Assembly: GCF_040115645.1 (NCBI RefSeq)
Contig: NC_089549.1
Location: forward strand, 3,658,001 to 3,722,000
Length of the DNA: 64,000 nt
Direction of reading: 5' to 3'
DNA from: Euwallacea fornicatus
Lineage: Eukaryota; Arthropoda; Insecta; Coleoptera; Curculionidae
This document shows, piece after piece, positions 63,003 through 64,000 of the stretch. Position numbers and translations under genes: made by a program. A model generated the notes under the pieces. The model did no database searches, was not told the origin of the DNA, and saw only the letters and a list, made by a program, of their open reading frames with translations. How positions within the stretch are numbered: position 1 is the stretch's first letter; each line of letters starts with the position of its first letter.

Positions 63003-64000
63003 CAAGTTTCATCAAATCTGCAATTGCCACCATGATCAACTTAATGTTTCAACTAAAGGCAAATAATTTTAATTATTTGCACCTAGTTTAGGTCATTTAG
63101 TTATGTTAGTTCATTTAATTTTGAAGAAGTATTTTTAGCTATTTTTGCTTGCTTGAACAGCTTGTTCCAGCTACAGAGAAGCTGCAAAATTTTAAAGTTT
63201 TGGTAACAATAGGTGAAACGAATCAATAATAATCTTCTTCCCTTAGCTTGTCAATTTTTAATTGAGTTTTGTATACTAATTTTGTATCACATTAATTAAG
63301 GAAAATTACTTAAAAACCTCGTAATTTTGAAGTTTCTTTAAGGATCTAATCTCGCATGGCTTTCTGTTAATATACGAGAACGTTATGACACAAAATTAAT
63401 ATTTTGTAATATTGAAAATCGAATTAGATGTGTATTTAACAATAAACGAATGGTGAATTATCATAGTTAGAACCGATTATGCGGCCTTATTATCTACCGA
63501 ATTCATAAAATAAATTAAAAAGTAGAAACATGCTCAAAAACTCATACCTGGTAGCCTTTGACCAAATCTGACTTGACAAGTGCTGCCAATTTAGGCAATC
63601 AGGCGCACGCACGGTGGTCGAAATTAGCTATTACGTAGGACAAATCTTCTAACGCTTTACTAATTTTTGAGCAAATATTTAACTTTGGTTAATTTATTAA
63701 AGGATGGACGGAACTCACCAATTTCGCCAACTCTAACATATTTTCTCTATAGGTAATATTTTCAGAAATCTATAATTCGGAACTTGAAATTTTTGTGAAA
63801 GTGCAAAGAAACAAAATTTAAGTGTTTTTTTTTCAATTTTATTAATCATTATCATCAACATTATGATATGTGAATCATTATCGCTAAAAAGGCAAACTTT
63901 GCTAAAGTGCACTAACGTGTTGGTTGCTAACTGATCCATTTATTTGCAATGTAAAGGCATTGCCTGTAGGTATAGATAATATTAATCCGGGTTATAATAT
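63003..64000. other. Downstream of the odorant-binding protein gene
   Basis: AT-rich; an AATAAA near 63440 may be a poly(A) signal, though it is far from the stop. No further gene is seen before the window ends. Confidence 0.4.

Noticed and set aside
1..64000. CRISPR arrays, tRNA and rRNA genes
   Set aside because: No regularly spaced repeats, no cloverleaf with a B-box that I could confirm, and no rRNA-like conserved words. The genome is eukaryotic.

Overview
This window looks like nuclear DNA of an insect. It is AT-rich, and its genes are cut into many short exons by GT-AG introns. The gene content is insect-specific: a nicotinic receptor alpha1 subunit, the clock gene period, a ZAD-type zinc-finger protein, an NR2E orphan nuclear receptor and a classic odorant-binding protein. 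A beetle or another non-dipteran holometabolan fits best, but that is an inference. All gene models below were assembled by hand from splice sites, reading-frame phase and family knowledge. Every multi-exon model closes in frame.

Layout. At 1.6-8.5 kb (+) lies an eight-exon nAChR alpha1 gene (547 aa). At 10.5-22.5 kb (-) lies period, with 22 coding exons (about 1228 aa), N-terminal NLS, PAS-A, PAS-B and the conserved C-terminal blocks; a probable untranslated first exon sits near 26.8 kb. The two genes are convergent. At 30.1-30.9 kb (-) is a BCDIN3D-type RNA 5'-monophosphate methyltransferase, divergent from a seven-finger zinc-finger gene at 32.0-33.6 kb (+). At 34.6-35.7 kb (-) is an SH3BGR/Sh3beta homologue, which shares a 413-bp divergent promoter interval with a ZAD plus 11-finger gene at 36.1-38.5 kb (+). 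At 41.4-42.9 kb (-) is a short SPAG4-like SUN-domain protein. At 53.5-59.5 kb (+) is an NR2E-family nuclear receptor (474 aa), whose promoter may be a GC-rich island near 48.8 kb. At 61.7-63.0 kb (+) is an Obp83a-like odorant-binding protein (137 aa).

Mobile DNA fills introns and gaps. There is a full-ended but decayed Tc1/mariner element with about 220-bp terminal repeats (39.4-41.1 kb). Tigger/pogo relics lie at 43-46 kb, a non-LTR endonuclease relic lies inside period, and a composite mariner-like insertion lies inside the receptor gene. At least seven long foldback (palindromic) elements of 0.4-1.1 kb are present. The cleanest, at 27.3-28.0 kb, has nearly identical arms and TA flanks. Others lie in introns of nAChR alpha1, period and the nuclear receptor, so those pre-mRNAs should carry very long hairpins. 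An ACAGGGTG/CACCCTGT motif recurs at many of the element ends.

The genes form no operon-like unit. The neural and clock theme (receptor, clock, odorant binding) is notable, but it may be chance linkage. I found no CRISPR array, rRNA, tRNA or other RNA gene that I could support.
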